Positions 63,832 through 64,000 of a stretch of DNA of 64,000 nt are shown here, piece after piece. Made by a program: the position numbers and the translations under genes. Numbering within the stretch: position 1 is the stretch's first letter; each line of letters opens with the position of its first letter. This DNA is from Paenibacillus anaericanus (GTDB taxonomy: Bacteria; Bacillota; Bacilli; Paenibacillales; Paenibacillaceae). The notes below the pieces were generated by a model. That model was not told the origin of the DNA. It made no database searches and saw only the letters and a list, made by a program, of their open reading frames with translations. The stretch lies in the NCBI RefSeq assembly GCF_003994475.1, contig NZ_RZNY01000018.1, forward strand, positions 34,042 to 98,041, read 5' to 3'.

Positions 63832-64000
63832 CTGTATGTTTCGGCTTTATGGCTTAATGAATTAATGCAACTGTCAGTGGAAAATGGACTGGACCGGAAT
63901 GAAATGGACTGAACTCGAATTGGATTGGGCTGGATTGGGCTGAAATGAGCGAATAACAGGAATTTTAGAACTAGAATAAAAAGTGGACACCTCGATAAGA

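Overview
The window looks like chromosome of a low-GC, spore-forming Firmicute, most likely Paenibacillus or a close relative. This rests on strong GGAGG-type ribosome binding sites, frequent TTG/GTG starts, an S-layer-anchored (SLH) amylopullulanase, YpsA, DUF445 and BlaI/BlaR1-type proteins, and Fur boxes of the Bacillus type. No rRNA, tRNA, phage or transposase gene was recognised.

Layout. 1-5.7 kb: two tandem secreted polysaccharide lyases of family PL8 (the first runs off the left edge). 6.1-8.2 kb: a methyl-accepting chemotaxis protein and an unrecognised GNAT-like protein. 8.3-24.1 kb: a complete type I-C CRISPR-Cas locus read leftwards, in transcription order array 2 (55 repeats), cas3, cas5, cas8c, cas7, cas4, cas1, cas2, array 1 (51 repeats). 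The two arrays have different repeats that differ by a compensatory base pair in the crRNA hairpin. They share a leader palindrome and a degenerate terminal repeat, so one Cas set probably serves both. 24.5-36.4 kb: an iron/siderophore region with at least five Fur boxes: a ferredoxin-NADP reductase-like flavoprotein, an ABC exporter, two long ORFs that join an AraC regulator to a siderophore-binding lipoprotein, a FecE-type ATPase, two FecCD permeases (one frameshifted) and a divergent binding lipoprotein.

36.5-39.7 kb: a small amino-sugar/sialic-acid operon (nanE, ROK kinase, RpiR regulator, YhcH/NanQ-like protein) with two operator-like palindromes in front. 39.8-44.9 kb: housekeeping and unknown genes (zinc-ribbon, SEC-C, LURP-one-like, Gfo/Idh/MocA, SGNH hydrolase, hypothetical). 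44.9-46.5 kb: an ORF-poor repeat island with a 42-bp tandem array, short inverted repeats and low-complexity GT-rich DNA. 46.5-48.3 kb: a 38-residue membrane protein, a lipoprotein and YpsA. 48.4-55.9 kb: divergent starch genes, an S-layer-bound amylopullulanase and an alpha-glucan phosphorylase, whose shared upstream region carries the same CAAACGTTTG palindrome in front of each gene. 56-61.8 kb: DUF445, a small membrane protein, a BlaI/BlaR1-like pair translationally coupled to a sugar-type binding lipoprotein, and DinB. 61.9-63.8 kb: a second Gfo/Idh/MocA oxidoreductase divergent from a second SGNH hydrolase.

The most unusual observation is in the iron region. Two paralogous ORFs (27883-29850 and 30035-32026) each read without a stop from an AraC regulator into a lipoprotein signal peptide and binding protein. 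Each carries, inside its codons and at the same 27-bp distance from the internal ATG, a Fur box over a promoter-like TTGGTA-17-TATCAA element. Each may therefore make both a membrane-anchored regulator-receptor fusion and a separate iron-controlled lipoprotein. All functional statements are based on reading the sequence and on family knowledge; no database search was run.
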